64,000 nucleotides of DNA. It comes from Trebonia kvetii. Its GTDB lineage: Bacteria > Actinomycetota > Actinomycetes > Streptosporangiales > Streptosporangiaceae. Positions within the stretch are counted from its first letter, which is position 1. The number at the start of each line of letters is the position of its first letter. The notes beneath the pieces are model-generated. The model was not told the DNA's origin and did no database searches. It was given only the letters and a program-made list of their open reading frames with translations. The DNA is taken from positions 620,001 to 684,000 of the forward strand of contig NZ_RPFW01000006.1 of NCBI RefSeq assembly GCF_007827045.1, given 5' to 3'. A program made the position numbers and the translations under genes. Of this stretch, positions 33,915-42,206 are shown piece after piece.

Positions 33915-34612
33915 GGCGGCGGGATCCGGAGCACATAGCCGAATCCGCGGACCGTGTGAATCAGCCGCGGCTGCCCCTGGTCGACCTTGCGCCGCATGTA
34001 GCTAAGGCACGGGTCGAGCACGTTGCCGTCACCGTCCGCGTCGTCGTGCCCCCAGACATGCTCCACGATCTCGCCCTTGCTGACCACGCGGCCAGCGTTC
34101 ACCATCAGCAACCGCAGCAGCCGGTACTCAGTGGGCGTCAGCGCGACGATGGCACCGTCTCGCCGGACCTCGTGCGCGTCGTCGTCCAGCTCAAGGTCAG
34201 CGACGCGCAGCCGCGAACCGGGAATGGCCGGCTGGGTGCGCTTCAGCACCGCCCGGATGCGGCCAAGCAACTCCTCCAGGCTGAAGGGCTTCGTGACGTA
34301 GTCATCCCCGCCGACGTCGAAGCCCCGGACGCGGTCCGGCACCTCGTCCCGGGCGGTAAGGAAGATCACCGGAACCTCGCTGCCCCGGGAACGAATCCGG
34401 CGGAGCGCCTCGAACCCGTCGCCGTCCGGCATCATCACGTCCAGCAGGACCAGATCCGGGCGGGACGACGCGGCGGCCTGCACCGCCTCGGCGCCGCTCG
34501 ACGCCGTCACTACCTCGAACCCCGCCAGGCGCAGCGAGCCCGACAGGAGTTCCAGGATTGTCGCCTCGTCGTCTACGACGAGCAACCGGGCCGGCGCCGT
34601 TACGGCTTTCAC
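33911..34612 (-). CDS. OmpR/PhoB-family response regulator
   Basis: A 233-residue regulator from GTG 34612. The receiver domain has the acidic pocket (LLVVDDEA), phosphoacceptor Asp (PDLVLLDVMMPDGDGF), FLTARDE and the conserved Lys in YVTKPFSLEELL. The C-terminal winged helix (VALTPTEYRLLRLLMVNAGR, EIVEHVWGHD, SYMRRKVDQGQ) is of the OmpR type. Translationally coupled to the kinase downstream. The frame is open further upstream, but that part is Pro/Arg/His-rich and not family-like. Confidence 0.93.
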   Translation of the reverse strand: MKAVTAPARLLVVDDEATILELLSGSLRLAGFEVVTASSGAEAVQAAASSRPDLVLLDVMMPDGDGFEALRRIRSRGSEVPVIFLTARDEVPDRVRGFDVGGDDYVTKPFSLEELLGRIRAVLKRTQPAIPGSRLRVADLELDDDAHEVRRDGAIVALTPTEYRLLRLLMVNAGRVVSKGEIVEHVWGHDDADGDGNVLDPCLSYMRRKVDQGQPRLIHTVRGFGYVLRIPPP

Positions 34613-34755
34613 AGCCCCAGGATGTGACGGGAACCTGACCAGTCGCCGACCCCGAGCTGGAAGTCTGCTCCAAAGCTGTTCCGCGTGCTCGAAGCATTTC
34701 TGGTTCTGGTTCTGGTGTTCTGCGGGCGGTTGGCCGTCGTTGCGGGGTGCTTGGG

Positions 34756-34980
34756 TCAGAAGTCGAGGAGGTCGGCGGGGTCGAGGCTGACGGTGAAGGG
34801 CTTGTCGGCGTCGATGACGGCTTCGAGCAGGGTGCCCTGGGTTACTGCGGGGGCGGCGGTGTAGGCGGTGCCATCGAGCGTGAGGACCTGGACCGAGGGC
34901 GCCGGGGTGTGCTCGATGATCCATTATTGCGGTATGCCGAGCTGGGCGTACTCGAGGCGGGGCACGGGCTTGCCAGGTAT
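34756..34980 (-). pseudogene. Uma2-family (PD-(D/E)XK-like) protein, C-terminal remnant with in-frame stop
   Basis: On the minus strand the sequence reads PRLEYAQLGIPQ, then TAA, then WIIEHTPAPSVQVLTLDGTA and ADKPFTVSLDPADLLDF before its stop. This is the end of the Uma2 family, where the stop sits at the usual Tyr of the Tyr-Trp-Ile-Ile-Glu motif (a one-base change). The N-terminal nuclease part is missing. Surrounding sequence 34613-35104 holds no other gene. Confidence 0.75.
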
Positions 34981-35104
34981 GCGGTTGGGCTGGACGTTCT
35001 GAGGTTATTTGGAGCGTTTGCGGTATGTGTTGGCAGGTATGTGCTGTGAGGTTCACCTTGGGGATGCGGCTGTGTACCACCAGAGGTCACCGTGTTGTCG
35101 ATGG

Positions 35105-36772
35105 TCACCGTGCGTAAACGGCTGTGAAGTCACGGGTGGAGGCGGTGTAGTACGAGTAGGCGCTCGGCTGCTGCGTCGGCAGCAGCGTCACCGGGGTCGG
35201 GTTGGCGGGGTTGCCCTTCGCCTGGTAGGTGTCGAACTTCATCCAGGCGGGGTTGATGTCCATCTGCAGGCCCTCGACCGCGCCTGCCCGGTGCAGCAGC
35301 TCGGCCAGGTCCTGCACGTTCAGCGCGGGGCCGTACACGTAGACGATCCGGCCGTCCTTGGTAATGCCCAGGCCGGAGCGCCACACGTAGTACCCGCCGC
35401 CGAGCGTGGCGCCGAAATTGGTCATGATGTCCTGGTTGAGGTTCGGCGAGATCTTGCCGTGGTCGATGATCAGCTTGAGGTTCTGCCGTACGCCCGCGAT
35501 CTTGGCGTTCATCGAGAAGTCGCGGCCCCACTTGCCGATCTTGATCGTGCCGTTCTTGTAGTAGACGACCGACGCGGCACCCGTCACAAGCGAGCCGTGG
35601 TACGAGCCGTTCAGGTAGAAGCCGCCGCCCGCCGAGCTAAGCTTGAACCCGCCGTTGAACGTGGCCAGCAGGCCGGTGCGCTTGCCCGCGGGGATGAAGG
35701 TGTCATTCCAGCCCCACGGGCTTGACCCCGGGTCCTCGGAGCCAGGGTGCAGTGAGAACTTGACCAGCCGCTGGTCGATCGACGCCACGCCGTTGACCTG
35801 GGAGGTATAAGTGGCGTCGCGGAGGAACGTGGTCAGGATGGCCGGGTTTCCCTTCACCTTCTCCACCACGCGCCACTGACCCTCGCCGGCTATCGGCGAC
35901 GGCGCGAGCGACTTCAGCGTGCCCGGGATGTCGGGCACGAACTGCTTGGTCTTGATCTTGGTCTTGCCCTTCGGCGGCTTAGTCGGGGCAACTCCCTCGC
36001 CGCTCGGCACGGCAAGCGAGAATGACGGCCTGCCCCCCTTGGGTGGCGGGTTGTAGGAGAGCCACTCGCCGAACGTCACGACCGGGCCGAGGTAGTGGTC
36101 GCGGGCCCACTCCGCCAGGTTCGCCGTCATGCCCTGGCCGTTGTTCTTGAACGCCGCCTGCCCGGCGGAGAACATCGTCACGAGCAGGAACAGCGCGATT
36201 ATCGCGCTGATCACGCGGACGGTGCGGCGGTGGAAGAACCTGCGGGTCCGGCGGAACCGGACCTTCCTGGTCGGCGGTTCCGGTGACGGCTCCCCAGGGG
36301 ATGCCGGGCCACCAGGCCCCTGCCCCGGCAGCTGGTAGCGCTGGCCGTCGAATCGCTGCGGGTCCTCGTACCGGCGCATGTTTCCCTGCACGGGTCCTTC
36401 CTGGTAACCGCGAGGGCCGCCGTCGCAGCCGTTGTGGCCGCGCGGGTCACCATTTCCCGGGTAAGTGGCGCCACGGCCCTGGTGGTTGAACGTCTGCGTG
36501 GGCTGGTTTTCATTGCCCTGGCCGGGGCCAGGCGGTGGGCCGGGCTGGTCGTAGCCTTGCGGCCCGGGCCCATTACCGCCTTGGCCGCCGTAGGGCTGCT
36601 GCTGGCCGTAACCCGCGGGTCCGCCGTACTGGCCGTACTGGTGCTGCTGCTGATCCTGGCCGGGAGCGCCGTTACCGTTGCGCTGAGCGCCCTGGTCGTC
36701 GCGGGCCTGTCCGTCATCGGGCTCGTTAAGCCACTCACGGCCTGGTCCACCACGGGGCACCCTTCGTGACAT
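35105..36772 (-). CDS. Membrane-anchored phosphodiester glycosidase (NAGPA-domain) protein
   Basis: A 555-residue protein from ATG 36772, with AGGAGG 8 bases upstream. Residues 1-180 are hydrophilic Gln/Gly/Tyr/Pro-rich and presumably cytoplasmic and disordered. A basic stretch (RRTRRFFHRRTVRV) precedes one transmembrane helix (ISAIIALFLLVTMFSAGQAA) at about residue 190. The outer part is a phosphodiester glycosidase domain: LLATFNGGFKLSSAGGGFYL, AASVVYYKNGTIKIGKWGRD, LIIDHGKISPN, GRIVYVYGPALNVQDLAELL, and the acidic GLQMDINPAWMKF. The family cleaves sugar phosphodiesters such as GlcNAc-P, so a wall-teichoic or exopolymer role is plausible. Confidence 0.85.
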   Translation of the reverse strand: MSRRVPRGGPGREWLNEPDDGQARDDQGAQRNGNGAPGQDQQQHQYGQYGGPAGYGQQQPYGGQGGNGPGPQGYDQPGPPPGPGQGNENQPTQTFNHQGRGATYPGNGDPRGHNGCDGGPRGYQEGPVQGNMRRYEDPQRFDGQRYQLPGQGPGGPASPGEPSPEPPTRKVRFRRTRRFFHRRTVRVISAIIALFLLVTMFSAGQAAFKNNGQGMTANLAEWARDHYLGPVVTFGEWLSYNPPPKGGRPSFSLAVPSGEGVAPTKPPKGKTKIKTKQFVPDIPGTLKSLAPSPIAGEGQWRVVEKVKGNPAILTTFLRDATYTSQVNGVASIDQRLVKFSLHPGSEDPGSSPWGWNDTFIPAGKRTGLLATFNGGFKLSSAGGGFYLNGSYHGSLVTGAASVVYYKNGTIKIGKWGRDFSMNAKIAGVRQNLKLIIDHGKISPNLNQDIMTNFGATLGGGYYVWRSGLGITKDGRIVYVYGPALNVQDLAELLHRAGAVEGLQMDINPAWMKFDTYQAKGNPANPTPVTLLPTQQPSAYSYYTASTRDFTAVYAR

Positions 36773-36819
36773 ATCGCATACCTCCTGCGTAGGTCAGTCT
36801 CGTGGGCACGCCGCCTGCC

Positions 36820-37230
36820 TCAATTTGAAGGAATCGTTACGAGCCAATACCCACACCTCGGCCCAGTTACCTGCAGCTTCCGGCGCAATCTATGCGGGAG
36901 CGCAGTCGCCCGCGCCAGGTGCCAGACTATGCGGCCAGTCTTTCGATGCCCGCTCATCTTCATCTGCACATCCCACTTTGATGCTCTGATTTCCCTCATA
37001 CCCAGCTTCCTCATCGCCACGTCCATTCGGTCGATGAACAGCACGCCGTCCAGGTGGTCGGTCTCGTGCTGCAGGCACCGGGGCCAGCCGCCGCTTCACG
37101 TCGTAGAAGATGCCGGGGAAGGACAGGCACCCCTCCTCACCGTCCTGCTCCTGCTCTTCGGGGAACTCGAGGACCGGGATGACGAGCACCGGGCCGGCCA
37201 CGTAGATGAGGGCGCCGCCCGCGGTGGCCC
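36820..37230 (-). pseudogene. def: Peptide deformylase relic with internal deletion
   Basis: Two frames carry pieces of one protein. The first has EEGCLSFPGIFYDVKRR (motif 2, EGCLS, with the metal Cys). In another frame, directly following, is CLQHETDHLDGVLFIDRMD (motif 3, HExxH with both metal His). Normally about 30 residues separate them; here almost none remain and the frame changes. Motif 1 (GxGxAAxQ) is not recognisable upstream. Removal of N-formyl groups by this copy is therefore unlikely; a functional copy must lie elsewhere. Confidence 0.8.
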
Positions 37231-37475
37231 AGCCCAGGCCTGACCGCCACTGGTACTCCGATCCGGGATGCTCAGCTCCGCAGGGGCAGGTGCCGCCCCA
37301 CGCCCGCCAGCGCCGCGTGAACCCGAGCGCGCTGGGCCTGCCGTTCACGACCAGGGAAACAGGTTCTGCCTGACGGCAACGAACCGGGTGCGAGGGGGCT
37401 TTAGCAGAACTTCTTCATAGGAAATTGAAACACTGGCTCGAACGGGCGCAGAGCATCGTTGGCTAGCTTGCGAGC

Positions 37476-38246
37476 GTGTCATATCCAGACCAGTACGGGG
37501 ACCGGGGGAACTGGCCGGATTCTCTGGGTGCCCGCCAGCGGCCACCGCAGCCACCCCAGCGGCTCCGGCCGCCAGGGCCGGCTCAGCATGCCCATCGGTT
37601 CGGCGGGACAGAGGGCAACGAGCGGCTGACCGCGATGACCGGGGCGGTGCTGCTGGTCCTGCTCGCCGTCGAGGGCTTCACCATCTTGCGGCTCGGCCGC
37701 CTGCTTACCCTGCACGTCTTCCTCGGCATGCTGCTGCTCGGCCCGGTCGCACTCAAAGCCGGGTCGGTGATCTACCGCTTCGTCCGCTACTACACCGGGA
37801 GCGCCCCGTACCGGCGCAAGGGGCCGCCCGCGCCGCTGCTGCGCTTGCTCGGGCCGGTCCTCATCCTGCTGACGGCGTGCGTCTTCGGCTCTGGCGTGAT
37901 GCTCGTCGCTACCGGCTCCCGTCAGGGCCCGTGGCTCCTGCTGCACAAGGCCTCGTTCATAGTGTGGTTCTGCGCGATGGCCGTCCACGTGCTCGCCTAC
38001 GTCCCGCGCCTGCCCAGGCTGCTCGCCGCCGAGGCGCGGGGCCTCGCCATCCCTGAGGGTGGCGCAGTCGGGCACGCGGGCGGCGGGCGGCACGCCCGCC
38101 GGGCGGTGGAAGTCCTCGGCGGGCGCGGCACCCGGCTGGCGCTGCTGATCGCCTCGCTGCTGGCCGGCCTGGTGATCGCCCTGCTCACCGTGCACCTCGC
38201 GGGCCAGTGGCGGCCGGCAGGCACCCCCGTCGGGTTCCATCGCTGA
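37476..38246 (+). CDS. Four-helix membrane protein, cytochrome b561-like
   Basis: A 256-residue protein from GTG 37476. A Pro/Arg/Gln-rich soluble N-terminus of about 45 residues precedes helices TAMTGAVLLVLLAVEGFTIL, LTLHVFLGMLLLGPVALKAG, RLLGPVLILLTACVFGSGVM and LLLHKASFIVWFCAMAVHVL, and a final C-terminal helix. His residues (LTLHVF, LLHKASF, MAVHVL) are placed in adjacent helices like heme b ligands. It lies divergent from the BNR-like gene and near ApbE, FMN-binding and flavocytochrome genes, suggesting a membrane electron-transfer role. Heme binding is inferred. Confidence 0.7.
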   Translation: MSYPDQYGDRGNWPDSLGARQRPPQPPQRLRPPGPAQHAHRFGGTEGNERLTAMTGAVLLVLLAVEGFTILRLGRLLTLHVFLGMLLLGPVALKAGSVIYRFVRYYTGSAPYRRKGPPAPLLRLLGPVLILLTACVFGSGVMLVATGSRQGPWLLLHKASFIVWFCAMAVHVLAYVPRLPRLLAAEARGLAIPEGGAVGHAGGGRHARRAVEVLGGRGTRLALLIASLLAGLVIALLTVHLAGQWRPAGTPVGFHR

Positions 38247-38258
38247 CCGGATATCGCG

Positions 38259-39842
38259 TCACCGTCTCCTGTGACTGGGCCGATGGTGCCGTGCGCTGCC
38301 GCGGCGGCGCCGGAGGAGCACTGCGCCGGCCGCGCCGGCGCAGGCCAGCGCGGCCGCGGCCAGCCACGCGGCCGTAGTAGCGAAACCGCGCGGCCGGGCG
38401 TTCGCGGCCTTCGCTGTGCCAGCACCTGCCGCGGTGCGTCCGGATGTCCCCGGTGTTCCTGGCGATGGCGTCCTGGACGCGGGCGTGCCCGTGTTGTCCG
38501 GCGGGGTGGTGGCCGCGGCGGGCGAGCTGAACGTGGCGGTCTCGAGCGCGGCCCCGTCCTGGCCGGCGACTACGACCGCGGTCAGCAGTCCGTCGTGCGT
38601 GCGGGCGAGCGCCAGTTCCTCGCCGATCTCGAAGAAGCCGGGACCAGGCGGTGCGGGCGTCAGCTCCCTCAGCCCGGCGAGGCTGACGGCAGCGCCGCGA
38701 CTCGTCAGGGTGATGCTGGCCCAGTGGTACCCGAGACGGTCACCGGAGCGGGTGTGGACGGCGCACAGCAGCCGCACTTCGCCGGGTGACAGCAGTCCGA
38801 GCGCGGGTAGCAGCAGGTCGGCGCCGGCTGGCGGGTTCAGGCTCGTCTGCTGCCACGGGCCGCCCGGCGTGCCGGCGGCCAGCTTGATCACGCTCCGGCC
38901 CGATACCCAGAAGGGCGCGGCGACCATGAGCTTCCCGTCGGGGAGCGCGGCGATGTCCCCGGCGGGGAAGTCGTAGAAGGTGGCGCCCGGCAGGACCAGC
39001 GGCGGTCCGTCTCCGGTCAGCACCGGCTCCGGCTGCCGCGGGCGTCCGTCGGCACCGAGGACCGAGACGAGGACTGCCTGGCCTCCGGTCGCTGTCGTCT
39101 CGGTCCAGGAGACCGCTGCCTGCCCGCCGGGCAGCGGCGCGAGCCGCACGCCGAATGCCGAGTGGCCGCCGTCGCCGGGCATGGCGACCGGGGCGCCGAA
39201 GGTCATGCCCGCGTCGTGGGAGACGGCGACCTCGATCCGGTCAGCCCTGCCTACGTCCTGGCAGGCGTCCGCGTCAGGTCCCTGTGACCACGCTACCCAT
39301 GCCGTGCCGTGCTGCCCGACCGCGACGATCGGCCGGTCATCGAAGCTGCCCGTCCCGCGCTGATCGCTGACCAGCCTGGCGGTGCCGAGGGTGCCGCGGG
39401 AGCCGACGCTCGCGATCGCGACGGAACCGCTGGTAATGCACTGCTCCCCAGGCGGCGCCGTGCCCGCCACCACGAGCAGCGGCCCGCCCGGCACGGCGGC
39501 CGCCGCCGGGTCGTAACTGGAGCCGAACCCGGCCGGCAGGACGGACCCCGACCGCCGCCACACCGCGCTGCCGACCCGCCTGGTCCAGACCGCCGCTTGT
39601 GCCCCTGCGGTGCCGAAGGTGGTCGCCGCGACCGCGGTGGCCGCGGCGTCCTGCGCCGCGGCCGGCTCCCCCAGACTGCGTACGGTCCCGCTCGCGACCT
39701 TCTCGACTCCCGGTCCGACAGGGCCGCCCGCCTTTCCGGATATCGCGGCCGGACTGGCGATCGCGTCCGTGCTCGGCGCCAGGCTCGCGGCAGCCGCCAG
39801 GCTCGCGGCAGCCGCCAGCACGCCGGCTGCCCGTCGGGGCAT
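38259..39842 (-). CDS. Secreted BNR-repeat-like protein with C-terminal membrane anchor
   Basis: A 527-residue protein from ATG 39842. A signal peptide (MPRRAAGVLAAAASLAAAAS) is followed by sialidase-type BNR/propeller units: VSHDAGMTFGAPVAMPGDGG (an S-x-D-x-G-x-x-F Asp box), AAVSWTETTATGGQAVLVSV and DFPAGDIAALPDGKLMVAAP. A Pro/Thr/Gly-rich stalk leads to a hydrophobic helix (WLAAAALACAGAAGAVLL) and an Arg-rich tail, a sorting or stop-transfer arrangement, though no LPXTG was seen. Probably surface-anchored; sialidase catalytic residues were not identified, so a binding or structural role is as likely. Confidence 0.75.
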   Translation of the reverse strand: MPRRAAGVLAAAASLAAAASLAPSTDAIASPAAISGKAGGPVGPGVEKVASGTVRSLGEPAAAQDAAATAVAATTFGTAGAQAAVWTRRVGSAVWRRSGSVLPAGFGSSYDPAAAAVPGGPLLVVAGTAPPGEQCITSGSVAIASVGSRGTLGTARLVSDQRGTGSFDDRPIVAVGQHGTAWVAWSQGPDADACQDVGRADRIEVAVSHDAGMTFGAPVAMPGDGGHSAFGVRLAPLPGGQAAVSWTETTATGGQAVLVSVLGADGRPRQPEPVLTGDGPPLVLPGATFYDFPAGDIAALPDGKLMVAAPFWVSGRSVIKLAAGTPGGPWQQTSLNPPAGADLLLPALGLLSPGEVRLLCAVHTRSGDRLGYHWASITLTSRGAAVSLAGLRELTPAPPGPGFFEIGEELALARTHDGLLTAVVVAGQDGAALETATFSSPAAATTPPDNTGTPASRTPSPGTPGTSGRTAAGAGTAKAANARPRGFATTAAWLAAAALACAGAAGAVLLRRRRGSARHHRPSHRRR

Positions 39843-40045
39843 GCGGCTGTCCCGTCGATATCTGCACGTTTCGATCCGCCACCATAACCCGGCCGTGCTT
39901 CTCCCGTGCACCGTCCGGGTCGTATTCAGAGCCACTTAACGACCTCTGCGGAATCGGCGCGGATGCAGAAATTCTCCATGCCAGCTTGATCGGTGCGACA
40001 GATCCTCACCGCGTAACTTCCAGGCAACCTGAAGGGGGTGCCGTT

Positions 40046-40735
40046 TTGTCACTAGCGCGGATATGGGACAGGCGCGTCGCGGGCTGGCATACGCACGTCA
40101 CCTCAGCGAGCGGATTCGACATAGTGCGCGACCGGCTGCTCGCCATCTCGGCCCCCGGGCCCGCCGATGCCTGCGTGGACCTGGGCGCGGGCACCGGGTT
40201 CGTGGCGCTGGCGCTCGCCCCGCTGGTGAATTCTGTGCTCGCTGTCGATATCTCGGCCGCGATGGCGGAATCTCTGGCCGCGCGTGCTGTGCAGGCCGGA
40301 TCGTGCAACGTCAGAACCGCGGTGGCAGACCTGCGGGTCTTGCGGCTGCCGCCAGCCAGCGTCGACCTGGTCGTTTCCAGCTACGCACTGCACCACCTCA
40401 GGGACAACGACAAGCGGATGCTTGCCGCCGAGGCGGCGCGGTGGCTGCGTCCCGGGGGCCGCATCGTGGTCGCCGACATGATGTTCGGCCGCGGCGCGAC
40501 CCAGCGCGACCGGGAGATACTCCGCGAAAAGCTGCAGACGTTCGCGCTCAGGGGCCCTGCCGGCTGGTGGCGGATCGCCAAGAACCTTGCCAGGTACGGG
40601 CTTGGCGTCGGCCACGAGCACCCGGCCGCACCGCAATTCTGGCAGCTGGCGCTGCGCGATGCCGGCTTCAGCGACGTGCGCTTCGAGCCGGTCGTCGCGG
40701 AAGCCGGCATCGTCTCAGGAACCCGCCCCAGGTAA
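40046..40735 (+). CDS. SAM-dependent class I methyltransferase
   Basis: A 229-residue protein starting at TTG 40046 with AAGGGGG about 8 bases upstream. The SAM fold is evident: motif I CVDLGAGTGFVALALAP, motif II VLAVDISAAMAESLAARA, and VDLVVSSYALHHLRDNDKRM, then LRPGGRIVVADMMFGRGATQ. Similar proteins methylate quinones, sterols or small acids. Its target is unknown. It lies divergent from the BNR-like gene and convergent with apbE. Confidence 0.88.
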   Translation: MSLARIWDRRVAGWHTHVTSASGFDIVRDRLLAISAPGPADACVDLGAGTGFVALALAPLVNSVLAVDISAAMAESLAARAVQAGSCNVRTAVADLRVLRLPPASVDLVVSSYALHHLRDNDKRMLAAEAARWLRPGGRIVVADMMFGRGATQRDREILREKLQTFALRGPAGWWRIAKNLARYGLGVGHEHPAAPQFWQLALRDAGFSDVRFEPVVAEAGIVSGTRPR

Positions 40736-40775
40736 TCGCTGGCCTGAGGCAAAGCACTCAGGGAGGTGCGCGTCG

Positions 40776-41630
40776 TTACCGGGCTTGCGCGGTGCCGGCC
40801 GCGACGAGGGGAAACCGTTTCGTCCGCCGCTTGCTGCCGTCGGGGTTGATGATGAGCGCCTCGTAACCGTCGAGTCCTTCGATCAGCGCGAGGCCAGGCT
40901 CTCCGGCCACCGCCAGCGCGGTGGCCAGCGCGTCCGCGAGGCCGAGGTCGGGTCCGGTCACGCTGGCCGAGGCGGCGCGCGCGGCCGGCCGCCCCGAGCG
41001 AGGGTCGATGAGGTGCTCGCCCCGCTCGTAGGTTCCCGAGGTGGCGATCGCCCCGGTCAGCTCGACGATCTCAGCCAGGCGGTGCGGCGCATGAGGGTCG
41101 GCGATGCCGATCCTGAAGGGCGTGCCGTCGCCAAGGCCGCCGCTGCTTGCGATGTCGCCGGCGGCGTTGACGAGGACCCCGCAGATGTCACTGGCGCGGA
41201 ACGCGGCGAGCGCCCGCTGCGCGGCCCAGCCTTTCACGTAGCCGGACGGGTCAAACCCACCGGGCACGGCCCACGGGTCGAACCACCCGCCGGACAGGTC
41301 GCGGGCTGCTGCGCAGAGGTCAAGCATCTCGGCCACCTCGACGGGGGCTTGGGCGCTGCTGGGATCTCCGCGGCGCAGCCGGCTGACTGGGCTGTCGGGC
41401 TTCCAGGTGCTGAAGATCTCATCGGCCCGGTGCAACGTGGCTACCGCCTCGGCTAGCTGCCCGCTGATCTCCTGGCTCGCCCGACGAGCGGCGGTGTCCG
41501 GGGTGGCGGAGCCCGCGGTCGCGTAGACGTCGATGACCACGATTGTGCCCATCACGTCCTCGAGATGGTGGACGAGGTGAACGGGCGGCGAGCCAGCCGG
41601 CCCGGCCGCCGCGCCGGGGTCAGGGGTCAC
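40776..41630 (-). CDS. apbE: FAD:protein FMN transferase (ApbE)
   Basis: A 284-residue protein with a GTG start overlapping the stop of the FMN-binding gene upstream (GTGA). Family features are HHLEDVMGTIVVIDVY, ADEIFSTWKPDSPVSRLRRG, the FAD-binding GGFDPSGYVKGWAAQRALAA, VNAAGDIASSGG, and TSGTYERGEHLIDPRSGRPA. ApbE uses FAD to attach FMN covalently to Ser/Thr in target proteins outside the membrane. The immediately preceding gene encodes such a target. No lipobox is obvious, so location depends on how the target is presented. Confidence 0.93.
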   Translation of the reverse strand: MTPDPGAAAGPAGSPPVHLVHHLEDVMGTIVVIDVYATAGSATPDTAARRASQEISGQLAEAVATLHRADEIFSTWKPDSPVSRLRRGDPSSAQAPVEVAEMLDLCAAARDLSGGWFDPWAVPGGFDPSGYVKGWAAQRALAAFRASDICGVLVNAAGDIASSGGLGDGTPFRIGIADPHAPHRLAEIVELTGAIATSGTYERGEHLIDPRSGRPAARAASASVTGPDLGLADALATALAVAGEPGLALIEGLDGYEALIINPDGSKRRTKRFPLVAAGTAQAR

Positions 41631-42157
41631 CCGACGCCCAGCTGTTTCAGCGCCGCCTGCAGCGACTGCTGGAATCCCGCGCTGGTGTAGCTTGCCCCGG
41701 AGACGCCCTGGATGTTGGCGCTCTGCGCCGCCACGGCCTGCTGTTCAAGGACCGGGATGGAGTTCTGGTCGATGTACTGCGAGCGGGGGTTCCCGCCGTC
41801 GTCCAGGGAGGCGATCCCGACCTTGGTGATCTTGGTCCCGGACACCGTGACGGAGACCGACAGCACGCCCCAGCTGTAGTTCACCTGGGGCCCGACGGCC
41901 GTCCGTGAACTGCTCGGCGTGCCTGCCGAACTCGCCTTGGGCGCGGCAGACCGCCCGGCCTTGGCCTTGGACTTGCTCTTCGACGAGGGCGCCGTCCCTG
42001 AACTGCCCTGGGAGATGGCTGCTCCCGCGGGGCTGGTAGCGGCCGCTCCCGCCGCGGGGATCGTCGCGACGGAGATGGCCGGCGACCGGGTATGGAACGC
42101 AAGCACGCCGATGAGGCCCGCTACGGTCCCCGTGATTACGATTGGTGCCCGCTTCAC
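41627..42157 (-). CDS. Membrane-anchored FMN-binding domain protein (ApbE substrate)
   Basis: A 176-residue protein from ATG 42157. A short basic start and one hydrophobic helix (APIVITGTVAGLIGVLAF) are followed by an Ala/Ser/Lys-rich linker and an RnfG/NqrC-like FMN-binding domain: VSVTVSGTKITKVGIASLDD and the flavinylation site GVSGASYTSAGF, in which a Ser/Thr receives FMN. It would carry electrons outside the membrane. It lies between the flavocytochrome and apbE in one leftward operon. Confidence 0.9.
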   Translation of the reverse strand: MKRAPIVITGTVAGLIGVLAFHTRSPAISVATIPAAGAAATSPAGAAISQGSSGTAPSSKSKSKAKAGRSAAPKASSAGTPSSSRTAVGPQVNYSWGVLSVSVTVSGTKITKVGIASLDDGGNPRSQYIDQNSIPVLEQQAVAAQSANIQGVSGASYTSAGFQQSLQAALKQLGVG

Positions 42158-42206
42158 AGCGCCGGGCCTTGGCTGGTGCGCATCTGCTGTCTGCCCCTTT
42201 CAGGCA

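Noticed and set aside
32334..33938. 534-codon plus-strand frame opposite the histidine kinase
   Set aside because: Antisense to an unmistakable histidine kinase with all boxes in order.
34694..34722. Short TTCTGG microsatellite-like repeat
   Set aside because: Only about three imperfect units; no sign of phase-variable function, as it lies in a gene-free region.
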